In this document: piece after piece, positions 41,702 to 49,922 of the stretch
Position numbering within the stretch: the stretch's first letter is position 1
Layout of the letters: each line of letters begins with the position of its first letter
Source of the DNA: Lutibacter sp.
GTDB lineage: Bacteria; Bacteroidota; Bacteroidia; Flavobacteriales; Flavobacteriaceae
DNA: 64,000 nucleotides
NCBI RefSeq assembly: GCF_016342705.1
Contig: NZ_JAEINV010000007.1
Coordinates: 1-64,000 of the forward strand
Direction: 5' to 3'
Translations under genes and position numbers: made by a program
Notes under the pieces: generated by a model
Told to the model about the DNA's origin: nothing
The model's input: only the letters and a program-made list of their open reading frames with translations
Databases searched by the model: none

Positions 41702-43771
41702 ATGATATTGGAAAAAATAATAAAAGCACCAAAGGCTACAAAAGTTGAAAAGAAGTTAGAAATTCATGGCGATGTTAGAATTGATAATTACTATTGGTTA
41801 AATGATAAAGAGAACCCAAAGGTTATAGATTATTTAAATGAAGAAAATGATTATTATAGTAAAATAACAGCACATACAACTGAATTTCAGTCAGCTTTAT
41901 TTGAAGAAATGAAATCGAGAATAAAGGAAGAAGATGAGTCGGTTCCATATAAAAAAAATAACTACCATTATATTACCAAATATCAATTTGGAAAGCAATA
42001 TCCTATTTATACACGTAAAAAGGAGACGTTAGAAGCTGCCGAAGAAATTTTGTTTGATGTAAATAAAATGGCGAAAAAGCATTCCTACTATAAATTATCA
42101 GGAATGTCTGTAAGTCCAGATAATAAACTAGTTTCATTTGCAATAGATACTAAAGGAAATAGAGAATATAAATTGCAGTTTAAAAATTTAGAAACGGGAA
42201 AATTATTTTCTGAAAAAATAAAAAACACCACAGGTGGTGGAACTTGGGCAAATGATAATAAAACTGTTTTTTACACCAAAAACAATCCAAAAACATTGCG
42301 AAGTGAAAAAATATTTAAACACGTTTTAGGAACCGATGTTTCTGAAGATGTTGAAGTGTTTTTTGAAGAAGATGAAACTTTTAACACCTTTGTTTACAAA
42401 ACAAAATCTGAAAAATATATAGTAATTGGATCTTATAATACAGTTTCAACAGAATATCGTGTTTTAGACGCCAACAATCCAAATGGAACGTTTAAAATAA
42501 TTCAACCAAGAGAACGCGATTTAGAATATAGTATTGCGCATTACGAGTCTGATTTTTACATACTTACAAATAAAGATGGCGCCACCAATTTTAAATTGAT
42601 GAAAACATCTGAAAGTAACACTGAAAAAGAAAATTGGGTAGAAGTAATTTCGCCAAGAAAAGATGTTTTATTAGAAGATATTTCAATTTTTAAAAACTTC
42701 TTGGTTGTTGAAGAGCGTGAAAATGGATTGAGTAAAATAAGAATTATAAAATGGGATGCTTCAGAAGATTTTTATTTACCTTTTGAAGAAGAAACCTATT
42801 CAGCCGGAGTATATTACAATCCAGAATTTGATACCGATGTTATTAGATATGGTTATAATTCCATGACAACGCCAAGCTCAGTAATCGATTTTAATGTAGT
42901 TTCTAAAACAAAAGAAATTATTAAAGAGCACGAAGTTTTAGGTGGTAAATTTGATAAAAAAAACTATAAAAGTGAGCGTCTTTGGGCAACTGCACAAGAC
43001 GGTACAAAAGTAGCCATTTCATTAGTTCACCATGTAAATACTAAGTTTTCAGAAAATACACCATTATTATTATATGGTTATGGATCTTACGGCCATACAA
43101 TAGATGCAGGATTTAGTTCCACCCGTTTAAGTTTATTAGATAGAGGTTTTATATTTGCCATAGCCCATGTGAGAGGAAGTGAGTATTTAGGTAGAAATTG
43201 GTACGAAGACGGAAAATTATTGAAGAAAATGAACACATTTACAGATTTTATAGATTGTGCTCAGTTTTTAGAAGATAATAAAATTACATCAGCAAAACAT
43301 TTATACGCCTACGGAGGTTCCGCTGGTGGATTATTAATGGGAGCTATAATTAATTTAAAACCAGAACTTTTTAACGGAATTATAGCCGCTGTTCCTTTTG
43401 TTGATGTTGTTACTACAATGCTAGATGATAGTATTCCTTTAACAACTGGAGAATATGACGAATGGGGCAATCCTAATGAACCAGTTTATTATGATTACAT
43501 GAAATCCTACTCTCCTTACGATAATGTTTCCAGAAAAAATTATCCAAATATGCTGGTTACAACAGGACTCCATGATTCCCAAGTACAATACTTTGAGCCT
43601 GCAAAATGGGTTGCAAAGTTACGAGAATTGAAAACAGATAAAAATATTTTAGTAATGCATACTAATATGGAGGCGGGGCATAGTGGGGCTTCTGGCCGTT
43701 TTGACTCTTTAAAAGAAGTAGCAAGAGATTATTCTTTTATTATTGATTTGGAGGGGCAAACGATAATTTAA
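41702..43771 (+). CDS. ptrB: Oligopeptidase B (S9 family peptidase)
   Basis: 689 residues from ATG 41702; a TTG at 41678 would add 8 residues but lies in the -7 box. The N-terminal beta-propeller (about 60-400) is followed by the catalytic alpha/beta-hydrolase with GYGSYGHTIDAGFSSTRLSL, catalytic Ser540 in GGSAGG, Asp625 in GLHDSQVQYFEP and His660 in EAGHSG. It cleaves short peptides after basic residues in the cytosol or periplasm; no signal peptide is seen. Confidence 0.94.
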   Translation: MILEKIIKAPKATKVEKKLEIHGDVRIDNYYWLNDKENPKVIDYLNEENDYYSKITAHTTEFQSALFEEMKSRIKEEDESVPYKKNNYHYITKYQFGKQYPIYTRKKETLEAAEEILFDVNKMAKKHSYYKLSGMSVSPDNKLVSFAIDTKGNREYKLQFKNLETGKLFSEKIKNTTGGGTWANDNKTVFYTKNNPKTLRSEKIFKHVLGTDVSEDVEVFFEEDETFNTFVYKTKSEKYIVIGSYNTVSTEYRVLDANNPNGTFKIIQPRERDLEYSIAHYESDFYILTNKDGATNFKLMKTSESNTEKENWVEVISPRKDVLLEDISIFKNFLVVEERENGLSKIRIIKWDASEDFYLPFEEETYSAGVYYNPEFDTDVIRYGYNSMTTPSSVIDFNVVSKTKEIIKEHEVLGGKFDKKNYKSERLWATAQDGTKVAISLVHHVNTKFSENTPLLLYGYGSYGHTIDAGFSSTRLSLLDRGFIFAIAHVRGSEYLGRNWYEDGKLLKKMNTFTDFIDCAQFLEDNKITSAKHLYAYGGSAGGLLMGAIINLKPELFNGIIAAVPFVDVVTTMLDDSIPLTTGEYDEWGNPNEPVYYDYMKSYSPYDNVSRKNYPNMLVTTGLHDSQVQYFEPAKWVAKLRELKTDKNILVMHTNMEAGHSGASGRFDSLKEVARDYSFIIDLEGQTII

Positions 43772-43781
43772 AAAAAATTAT

Positions 43782-43789
43782 TAAATTTG
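43782..43789 (+). promoter_or_regulatory. -7 box of the cysteine synthase-like gene
   Basis: TAAATTTG (followed by C) matches TAnnTTTG. It is 66 bases before the ATG at 43856. Confidence 0.5.
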
Positions 43790-43855
43790 CACGTTATAGA
43801 TTATTATTCTAATTTCATTTTTGAAAAATATTATATCTGAATTAAACTATTAAAA

Positions 43856-44893
43856 ATGACAAAAAATAAAGGTATAAGTAAGAATATTTTAGACCTTATA
43901 GGTAATACTCCTTTAATTAGATTAAACAAAATCACCAATAATCTCTCTGGAAATTTTTACGCTAAGTACGAAGGATTTAATCCAGGACATTCTATGAAAG
44001 ATAGAATAGCTTTACATATTATAGAGGAAGGTGAAAGACAAGGTTTACTAAAAAAGGGAAGTACTATTATTGAAACAACATCTGGTAATACGGGTTTTAG
44101 TATTGCTTTAGTTAGTATTATTAAAGGTTATAAATGTATCTTAGCCGTAAGCTCAAAAGCTTCCGAAGGAAAAATTAATATGCTGAAGGCAATGGGAGCA
44201 AAAGTATACGTTTGTCCAGCACATGTAAGTGCAGACGATCCTCGTTCTTATTACCAAGTAGCAAAAAGATTACACGAAGAAACAGCAAACTCGGTTTATA
44301 TCAATCAATATTTCAATCAATTAAATGCCGATGCGCATTATAATTCTACAGGTCCTGAAATTTGGGAGCAAACAAATGGAGAAATTACTCATTTAATTGC
44401 CGCTAGTGGAACAGGAGGAACAATTTCTGGAGTAGCGAGATATTTAAAAGAGCAAAATCCAGCAATTAAAGTTTTAGGTGTTGACGCTTATGGATCAATT
44501 TTAAAGAAATTTCACGAAACTGGTGAATTTGATAAAAATGAAATTTACCCATATAGAATAGAAGGGTTAGGTAAAAACTTAATTCCTACAGCTACAGATT
44601 TTGATGTTATTGATGTTTTTGAAAAAGTATCTGATGAAGATGCAGCTCATAGAGCTAGAGAATTGGCAATAACTGAAGGTTTATTTACAGGTTATACAAG
44701 TGGTGCAATTGTACAAGCTGCTCTTCAATATGGTGCAAAGGGGTATTTTGATGAAAATTCAAAGGTTGTTTTAATATTACCTGATCACGGATCTCGTTAT
44801 ATGGAAAAAATTTATAGTGATGATTGGATGAAAGAGCAAGGATTTTTTGATTCAAAAACACATGCACACCAAGAAGTTGAGTTTATAAAATAA
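43856..44893 (+). CDS. Cysteine synthase family PLP enzyme
   Basis: 345 residues of fold-type [18 protein letters not shown] opens the protein, the PLP Lys48 is in HSMKDRIA, the substrate loop is [12 protein letters not shown], and the phosphate loop [16 protein letters not shown]. The C-terminal [19 protein letters not shown] is typical of cysteine-synthase/CBS-like enzymes. It makes cysteine from O-acetylserine, or another beta-substitution product. The next gene is an alpha-oxoamine synthase; in sulfonolipid-making Bacteroidota a cysteine-synthase-like enzyme makes cysteate from O-phosphoserine and sulfite. Which substrate applies here is not decided. Confidence 0.88.
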   Translation: MTKNKGISKNILDLIGNTPLIRLNKITNNLSGNFYAKYEGFNPGHSMKDRIALHIIEEGERQGLLKKGSTIIETTSGNTGFSIALVSIIKGYKCILAVSSKASEGKINMLKAMGAKVYVCPAHVSADDPRSYYQVAKRLHEETANSVYINQYFNQLNADAHYNSTGPEIWEQTNGEITHLIAASGTGGTISGVARYLKEQNPAIKVLGVDAYGSILKKFHETGEFDKNEIYPYRIEGLGKNLIPTATDFDVIDVFEKVSDEDAAHRARELAITEGLFTGYTSGAIVQAALQYGAKGYFDENSKVVLILPDHGSRYMEKIYSDDWMKEQGFFDSKTHAHQEVEFIK

Positions 44894-44915
44894 AAAATAT
44901 ATTGTAAAATATTAA

Positions 44916-44949
44916 AAGAGGTTAGGATATTTTTTCTAACCTCTTTTTT
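44916..44949 (+). terminator. Terminator after cysteine synthase-like gene
   Basis: AAGAGGTTAG (44916-44925) pairs with CTAACCTCTT (44936-44945) perfectly over 10 bp with a 10-nt loop, followed by T's. Confidence 0.85.
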
Positions 44950-44963
44950 TATAAAATTTACAT

Positions 44964-44994
44964 TTGAAAACCACAAAAAAAATAACGTACTTTG
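44964..44994 (+). promoter_or_regulatory. Promoter of the alpha-oxoamine synthase gene
   Basis: TTG at 44964-44966 and TACTTTG at 44988-44994 resemble the Bacteroidota promoter with a 21-base spacer; the -7 box is one base short of TAnnTTTG. Confidence 0.45.
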
Positions 44995-45047
44995 CACTTG
45001 TAAAAATGCAAGATGTTTAATTACATTTTAGACATAAATAATATACA

Positions 45048-46292
45048 ATGAAAGATTTATTTGAAAGAATCGTAAAAGATAAAGGTCCATTAGGAAAATG
45101 GGCAAAACAAGCTGAAGGTTATTATGTATTTCCTAAACTTGAAGGTGAAATTTCTAATAGAATGAAATTCAACGGTAAAAATGTTGTTACCTGGAGTATT
45201 AACGATTACTTAGGTTTAGCAAATCACCCTGAAGTTAGAAAAGCGGATGCTGAAGCTGCTGCTGAATATGGTATGGCATACCCAATGGGTGCTAGAATGA
45301 TGTCTGGCCATACAGTATATCATGAGCAATTAGAAAAAGAATGTGCTGAATTTGTAGGTAAAGAAGCTGCATATTTAGTAAATTTTGGTTACCAAGGAAT
45401 GGTTTCTGCTATTGATGCATTGGTAACAAAACATGATGTTATTGTATATGATATTGATTCTCATGCTTGCATTATTGATGGTGTTAGATTGCATCATGGT
45501 AAAAGATTTACTTACCAACATAACGATATTGAAAGTTTAGAGAAGAACTTACAACGTGCTACAAAAATTGCAGAAGAAACAGGAGGAGGGATTTTGGTGA
45601 TTTCTGAAGGTGTTTTTGGAATGCGTGGTGAACAAGGTAAATTAAAAGAAATAGTAGCTTTAAAAAGTAAGTACAATTTTAGATTTTTAGTAGATGATGC
45701 TCACGGTTTTGGAACTTTAGGTGAAGGTGGAAGAGGAGCAGGTTATGAGCAAGGTGTGCAAGATGGAATTGATGTGTATTTCGCAACTTTTGCAAAATCT
45801 ATGGCAGGTATTGGCGCATTTTTTGCAGCTGATAAAGATATTATTCAGTATTTACAATACAATATGCGTTCACAAATGTTTGCAAAATCATTACCTATGG
45901 CAATGGTGAAAGGAGCATTAAAACGCTTAGATATGTTGCGTACAATGCCAGAATTAAAAGAAAAGTTGTGGGAAAATGTAAATGCACTTCAAAATGGATT
46001 AAAAGAAAACGGGTTTAATATTGGAAAAACAAATACGTGTGTAACTCCAGTATTTTTAGAAGGTGATATTCCTGAAGCAATGGCAATGGTAAATGATTTA
46101 CGTGAAAATTATGCAATATTTTGCTCTATTGTGGTATATCCTGTAATTCCTAAAGGTTTAATTATTTTAAGATTAATTCCTACAGCTGCACATACTTTAG
46201 CAGATGTTAAAGAAACTATTGAGTCTTTTTCTGCAATTAGAGAAAAACTTGAAAAAGGTATTTACAAAAGAATTGCAGCTTCAATGATGTAA
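45048..46292 (+). CDS. Alpha-oxoamine synthase, SPT or cysteate acyltransferase
   Basis: 414 residues, class II aminotransferase fold. MGARMMSGHTVYHEQLE and the dimer region are followed by the PLP site FLVDDAHGFGTLG and the Schiff-base Lys250 in FATFAKSMAGIG. The family includes glycine C-acetyltransferase, 8-amino-7-oxononanoate synthase, serine palmitoyltransferase and the cysteate fatty acyltransferase of Flavobacterium johnsoniae, which starts synthesis of the gliding lipid capnine. Its length and the acyl-CoA/ACP pocket wording fit serine palmitoyltransferase or cysteate acyltransferase best. The cysteine-synthase-like gene next door favours the sulfonolipid branch. This is inference from context. 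Confidence 0.85.
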   Translation: MKDLFERIVKDKGPLGKWAKQAEGYYVFPKLEGEISNRMKFNGKNVVTWSINDYLGLANHPEVRKADAEAAAEYGMAYPMGARMMSGHTVYHEQLEKECAEFVGKEAAYLVNFGYQGMVSAIDALVTKHDVIVYDIDSHACIIDGVRLHHGKRFTYQHNDIESLEKNLQRATKIAEETGGGILVISEGVFGMRGEQGKLKEIVALKSKYNFRFLVDDAHGFGTLGEGGRGAGYEQGVQDGIDVYFATFAKSMAGIGAFFAADKDIIQYLQYNMRSQMFAKSLPMAMVKGALKRLDMLRTMPELKEKLWENVNALQNGLKENGFNIGKTNTCVTPVFLEGDIPEAMAMVNDLRENYAIFCSIVVYPVIPKGLIILRLIPTAAHTLADVKETIESFSAIREKLEKGIYKRIAASMM

Positions 46293-46348
46293 TATTTTAG
46301 TTTTGAGTCGTCCTAAAATAGGTTGACGATTATTAAAAAAATTAATGA

Positions 46349-46380
46349 AAACCTGTGAAGATATCTTCACAGGCTTTTTT
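46349..46380 (+). terminator. Palindromic terminator after alpha-oxoamine synthase
   Basis: CCTGTGAAGA (46352-46361) pairs with TCTTCACAGG (46364-46373) and is followed by CTTTTTT. The symmetric stem could also serve the convergent regulator gene, though the T-run on the minus strand is shorter. Confidence 0.8.
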
Positions 46381-46397
46381 ATTAAAAGAATATCAGT

Positions 46398-47084
46398 TTA
46401 ATATCCTTCAGAAATATTTTTTAATGAACTTTTATTAATTATTTTAATTTTCTTTCCAATTAAATCTATAACACCATCTTTTTTTAAGTTAGAAAGTAAC
46501 CTAATGGCAGATTCTGTAGCTGTTCCAATAGTGTTTGCAATCTCTTCTCTTGTTAAAATAACATCAATACAAGCTTCATTATCAAGTCCAAAAATTTCTT
46601 CTAAATAAATTAAGGTTTCAGCCAATCTATCTCTTACTGGTTTTTGGGCCATTTGAGAAATAGCTGTATTTGCATCATTTAACTGTTGTGAAATATTTCG
46701 CATTAAATCCAATGAAAAATTAGCATTTTCTTTAATGGTTTCTAAAATATCTCCTTTAGGAATAAAACAAACATGCATATCTTCCAAAGCTATTGCGTTT
46801 AAACCAACCAATTCTTCACTTAAAATAGATCGATGCCCTAAAATATCACCACCTTTTATAAACTTAATAATTTGCTCTTTACCGTTGGTATTTAATTTTG
46901 TCATTTTACCTTTACCATCTCTAATACAGTAAAGTCCATTAATGGCATTTCCTTCGGTTAGTAAATTTTCTCCTTTTTTTATAACCAAAGTAGTTTTATG
47001 ATCAGAAAATTTTTCTAATTCTTCTTGGGTTAATGTCTTTAAAGCGTTAAAACGTTTAATTATGCATTGTCTGCAGTTCGACAT
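46398..47084 (-). CDS. FNR-like Crp/Fnr-family regulator
   Basis: 228 residues with a cyclic-nucleotide-like sensor domain, a dimer helix (about 115-150) and a winged-helix DNA domain (LTREEIANTIGTATESAIRLL). Cysteines Cys4, Cys7 and Cys106 lie where FNR has Cys20, Cys23 and Cys122 (VCFIPKGDIL resembles FNR VCEIPF), but the place of FNR Cys29 is Asn13. It might hold an oxygen-sensitive Fe-S cluster with a different fourth ligand, or a less stable one. It is divergent from the cbb3 oxidase block whose promoters carry FNR-like boxes, so it is the likely regulator. Confidence 0.88.
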   Translation of the reverse strand: MSNCRQCIIKRFNALKTLTQEELEKFSDHKTTLVIKKGENLLTEGNAINGLYCIRDGKGKMTKLNTNGKEQIIKFIKGGDILGHRSILSEELVGLNAIALEDMHVCFIPKGDILETIKENANFSLDLMRNISQQLNDANTAISQMAQKPVRDRLAETLIYLEEIFGLDNEACIDVILTREEIANTIGTATESAIRLLSNLKKDGVIDLIGKKIKIINKSSLKNISEGY

Positions 47085-47118
47085 ATATCATTAAATTTAA
47101 ATGTAGTATTATAGATTA

Positions 47119-47126
47119 CAAATTTA
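47119..47126 (-). promoter_or_regulatory. -7 box of the FNR-like regulator gene
   Basis: On the minus strand TAAATTTG matches TAnnTTTG and ends 35 bases before the ATG at 47084. The left FNR-like site (centre 47142) lies about -28 from the predicted start, where a bound protein would block polymerase. Confidence 0.5.
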
Positions 47127-47135
47127 ATAAATAAA

Positions 47136-47172
47136 ATGACAAATATCACTTACAATGTATGATATTTGTCAT
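47136..47172. promoter_or_regulatory. Pair of FNR-like boxes between regulator and ccoI
   Basis: ATGACAAATATCA (47136-47148) and TGATATTTGTCAT (47160-47172) form a perfect inverted repeat with an 11-bp spacer. Each half alone resembles an FNR box (TGAY-N4-ATCA). The right site centre (47166) lies 28 bp before the ccoI -7 box, about -40 from the predicted start, the usual position for class II activation. The left site overlaps the upstream element of the regulator's own promoter and may cause autoregulation. Confidence 0.7.
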
Positions 47173-47193
47173 AGATAAAATTCAACTAATTTA

Positions 47194-47201
47194 TAGTTTT
47201 G
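47194..47201 (+). promoter_or_regulatory. -7 box of ccoI
   Basis: TAGTTTTG matches TAnnTTTG. No TTG lies at the -33 distance, so an activator is expected. The ATG of ccoI is 19 bases downstream. Confidence 0.6.
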
Positions 47202-47219
47202 CAAGCGTAAAAAATAAGT

Positions 47220-49595
47220 ATGAGTTCAAAAGAATGTTACCATTGTGGGGCAGATTGTGGTAAAAAACCAATAATTTTTAATGAAAAGGAGTTTTGTTGT
47301 AATGGCTGTAAAACTGTTTATGAGATTTTAAACGCAAATGAATTAACTTGTTATTACGATTTACAAATTGCTCCGGGGACTATTCCTAAGGAGATAAAAG
47401 GAAAATTTAATTATTTAGAGAATACGGAAATAATTGAAAAACTGTTAGAGTTTAATGATGGAAGCACATCAGTTGTTGAGTTTTATATTCCTAGTATTCA
47501 TTGTAGCTCTTGTATTTGGGTTTTAGAAAACTTATCTAAATTAAATAAAGGTGTTATTACCTCTATGGTAAACTTTCCAAATAAAACATTACGAATCACA
47601 TTTAAAAATGATTTAAGTCAGTTAAAAGAATTGGCAGAATTAATTACTTCAATTGGGTACGAACCCTACATAAGTTTAGAAGACGACTCTAAAAAGTTAC
47701 ATAAAGTTGATAAAACATTAATTTATCAGGTTTCAATAGCAGCTTTTGCTTTTGGGAATATTATGCTTTTATCATTTCCTGAATATTTTGAGGTTGATGA
47801 ATTTTGGTTGGAAAAATATAAATATTTGTTTAGATGGCTCATGTTTGTAATGGTAATTCCGGTAGTTTTTTATTCAGGAAAAGGCTATTTTATTTCGGCC
47901 TATAAAGGGTTAAAGCATAAAATATTAAATATTGATGTTCCTATTGCTTTAGGAATTTCGGTGTTATTTATTAGAAGTTCTATTGAAATACTTTTAGATA
48001 TTGGATCTGGGTTTTTTGATAGTTTGGCAGGTTTAATTTTCTTTTTACTCTTAGGTAAATTTTTTCAACAAAAAACATATAATTTTTTATCTTTTGAACG
48101 CGATTATAAATCGTATTTTCCAATTGCAGTCACAAAAATTGTAGATGGATTGGAGACAAATATTCCAGTAAATGATATTAAAAAAGGAGATCGTTTATTA
48201 ATAAGAAATGAAGAATTAATTCCGGTTGATGGCATTTTAATTAACGGAAATGCAGCTATTAATTATAGTTTTGTAACAGGAGAATCTGTTCCAACAGTAA
48301 AACAAAGCGGCGACAAATTATTTGCAGGAGGAAAACAAACTCAAGGTGCTATTGAAATGGAAGTAATTAGCACTATTTCTCAAAGTTATTTAACACAATT
48401 ATGGAGTAATGATGTGATTAATAAACCAACCGATTTTACCATAAAAAATTTAACAGATACCATTAGTAAGTATTTTACAATTGCCATTTTATCTATCGCT
48501 TTTATTGCGGGTATTTTTTGGTATTTTAAAAATCCATCAATGGCATTTAATGTAGTAACTGCTGTATTAATTATTGCGTGCCCTTGTGCATTGGCATTAT
48601 CTGCTCCGTTTGCTATTGGTAATATGTTGAGAATTTTTGGCTATAAAAAATTCTATTTAAAAAACGCCGAAACTTTAGAGAAAATTTCAAAAATCACCAC
48701 CATTATTTTTGATAAAACAGGAACGATTACTACAAGCCATAAAACGCAATTGAAATATACGGGAAAAGCATTAACAACTAATGAACTTAAAACTGTAAAA
48801 ACAGTTTTAAGAGCTTCAAATCATCCTTTAAGTAGAACTTTGTATGAGTATATTAAGCAGAAACCATTTTCAGAAAAATTGACAACTTTTGAAGAAGTTT
48901 TAGGCAAAGGAATTAATGCTTCCATAAATGATATAGACATTAAATTAGGATCAGCAAGTTTTGTAGGTGTTAATTTAAGTAGTATAAATGAAACCTCTAT
49001 TTATGTTGAAATAAATAAGGAATTAAAAGGAGCCTTCATATTTCAAAATAGTTATAGAGATGGTTTAAAAGAAGTATTTGAAACACTTAACATAAATTAT
49101 AAGTTGGTAATATTATCTGGAGATAATGAAGGTGAAAAAGAATTTTTAGAATCCTTATTACCAAAAAATACACAATTTCAATTCAACCAAAAACCTGAAG
49201 ATAAATTAAACTATATTAAAAATTTACAACAAAAAGGTGAAAAAGTAATGATGGTTGGCGATGGACTAAATGATGCAGGTGCATTGGCACAAAGTGAAGT
49301 TGGAATTGCTGTTTCTGAAGATGTAAATGTATTTTCACCAGCTTGTGATGCAATATTAGATGCAAAACTTTTCAACAAATTACCTAAGTTTTTAACATTA
49401 TCTAGTAAAACTATGGGTATTATTAAAACAAGTTTTGTAATTTCATTGCTGTATAATTTAATAGGTATGTATTTTGCTTTAACTGGTCAACTTACACCGG
49501 TTGTAGCTGCAATTTTAATGCCTTTGAGTTCAATAAGCATTGTAGTTTTTGTTACGATTATGACAAATTTGGCTTCAAAAAAGTTTGTAATATAG
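47220..49595 (+). CDS. ccoI: Copper-transporting P-type ATPase CcoI
   Basis: 791 residues. The N-terminus has a cysteine-rich segment (CYHCGADCGKKP and FCCNGCKTVYE, four CxxC-like cysteines) and an HMA domain with IHCSSCIWVLENL. Membrane spans follow with the ion motif Cys454-Pro-Cys in IIACPCALALS, phosphorylated Asp498 in DKTGT, and MVGDGLNDAGAL near the end. It belongs to the copper export type used to load cbb3 oxidase. It heads the cco block, with an activator-type promoter. Confidence 0.95.
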   Translation: MSSKECYHCGADCGKKPIIFNEKEFCCNGCKTVYEILNANELTCYYDLQIAPGTIPKEIKGKFNYLENTEIIEKLLEFNDGSTSVVEFYIPSIHCSSCIWVLENLSKLNKGVITSMVNFPNKTLRITFKNDLSQLKELAELITSIGYEPYISLEDDSKKLHKVDKTLIYQVSIAAFAFGNIMLLSFPEYFEVDEFWLEKYKYLFRWLMFVMVIPVVFYSGKGYFISAYKGLKHKILNIDVPIALGISVLFIRSSIEILLDIGSGFFDSLAGLIFFLLLGKFFQQKTYNFLSFERDYKSYFPIAVTKIVDGLETNIPVNDIKKGDRLLIRNEELIPVDGILINGNAAINYSFVTGESVPTVKQSGDKLFAGGKQTQGAIEMEVISTISQSYLTQLWSNDVINKPTDFTIKNLTDTISKYFTIAILSIAFIAGIFWYFKNPSMAFNVVTAVLIIACPCALALSAPFAIGNMLRIFGYKKFYLKNAETLEKISKITTIIFDKTGTITTSHKTQLKYTGKALTTNELKTVKTVLRASNHPLSRTLYEYIKQKPFSEKLTTFEEVLGKGINASINDIDIKLGSASFVGVNLSSINETSIYVEINKELKGAFIFQNSYRDGLKEVFETLNINYKLVILSGDNEGEKEFLESLLPKNTQFQFNQKPEDKLNYIKNLQQKGEKVMMVGDGLNDAGALAQSEVGIAVSEDVNVFSPACDAILDAKLFNKLPKFLTLSSKTMGIIKTSFVISLLYNLIGMYFALTGQLTPVVAAILMPLSSISIVVFVTIMTNLASKKFVI

Positions 49596-49612
49596 GTAGC
49601 ATTAATTTTTAA

Positions 49613-49657
49613 ATATGATAATTATCATATAAAGTTTCATCTAAAAAATTATTTTTG
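49613..49657 (+). promoter_or_regulatory. FNR-like palindrome and -7 box of the ccoSNQP operon
   Basis: ATATGATAATTATCATAT (49613-49630) is a perfect 18-bp palindrome. The -7 box TATTTTTG is at 49650-49657. The palindrome centre is 28.5 bp upstream of the -7 box, the same as at ccoI (28 bp), about -40 from the start. The core TGATAATTATCA is also found at 3244-3255 in the island leader. Confidence 0.7.
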
Positions 49658-49690
49658 TAGCAAAAATCAGTAGTAAACTAATAACTAAAA

Positions 49691-49894
49691 ATGGAAGTTG
49701 TATATATTACAATAGGCGTTAGTATTATTGTAGCCATCTTTTTCTTCATTGTTTTTATTAAATCAGTTAAATCTGGTCAATATGAAGATACCTATACACC
49801 ATCTGTCCGTATGTTATTCGATGATGAATTAGTAACACCATCTGATAAAGACAAAATTAAAGACAAGGAAAGTAAATCTGAATCAACTAAATAA
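49691..49894 (+). CDS. ccoS: cbb3 oxidase assembly protein CcoS
   Basis: 67 residues. One N-terminal span (VVYITIGVSIIVAIFFFIVF) is followed by a short region with MLFDDE, conserved in CcoS, and a charged tail. CcoS is needed to insert heme and copper into the CcoN subunit. It lies 28 bp before ccoNO. Confidence 0.88.
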   Translation: MEVVYITIGVSIIVAIFFFIVFIKSVKSGQYEDTYTPSVRMLFDDELVTPSDKDKIKDKESKSESTK

Positions 49895-49922
49895 TAAATA
49901 ATTAACAATTAATCAAACAAGT

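Noticed and set aside
46300-46345. Motif GTCCTAAAATAGGTTGAC as an insertion-sequence end
   Set aside because: It looks like a terminal inverted repeat, but only one copy is present and no transposase or target duplication is nearby.
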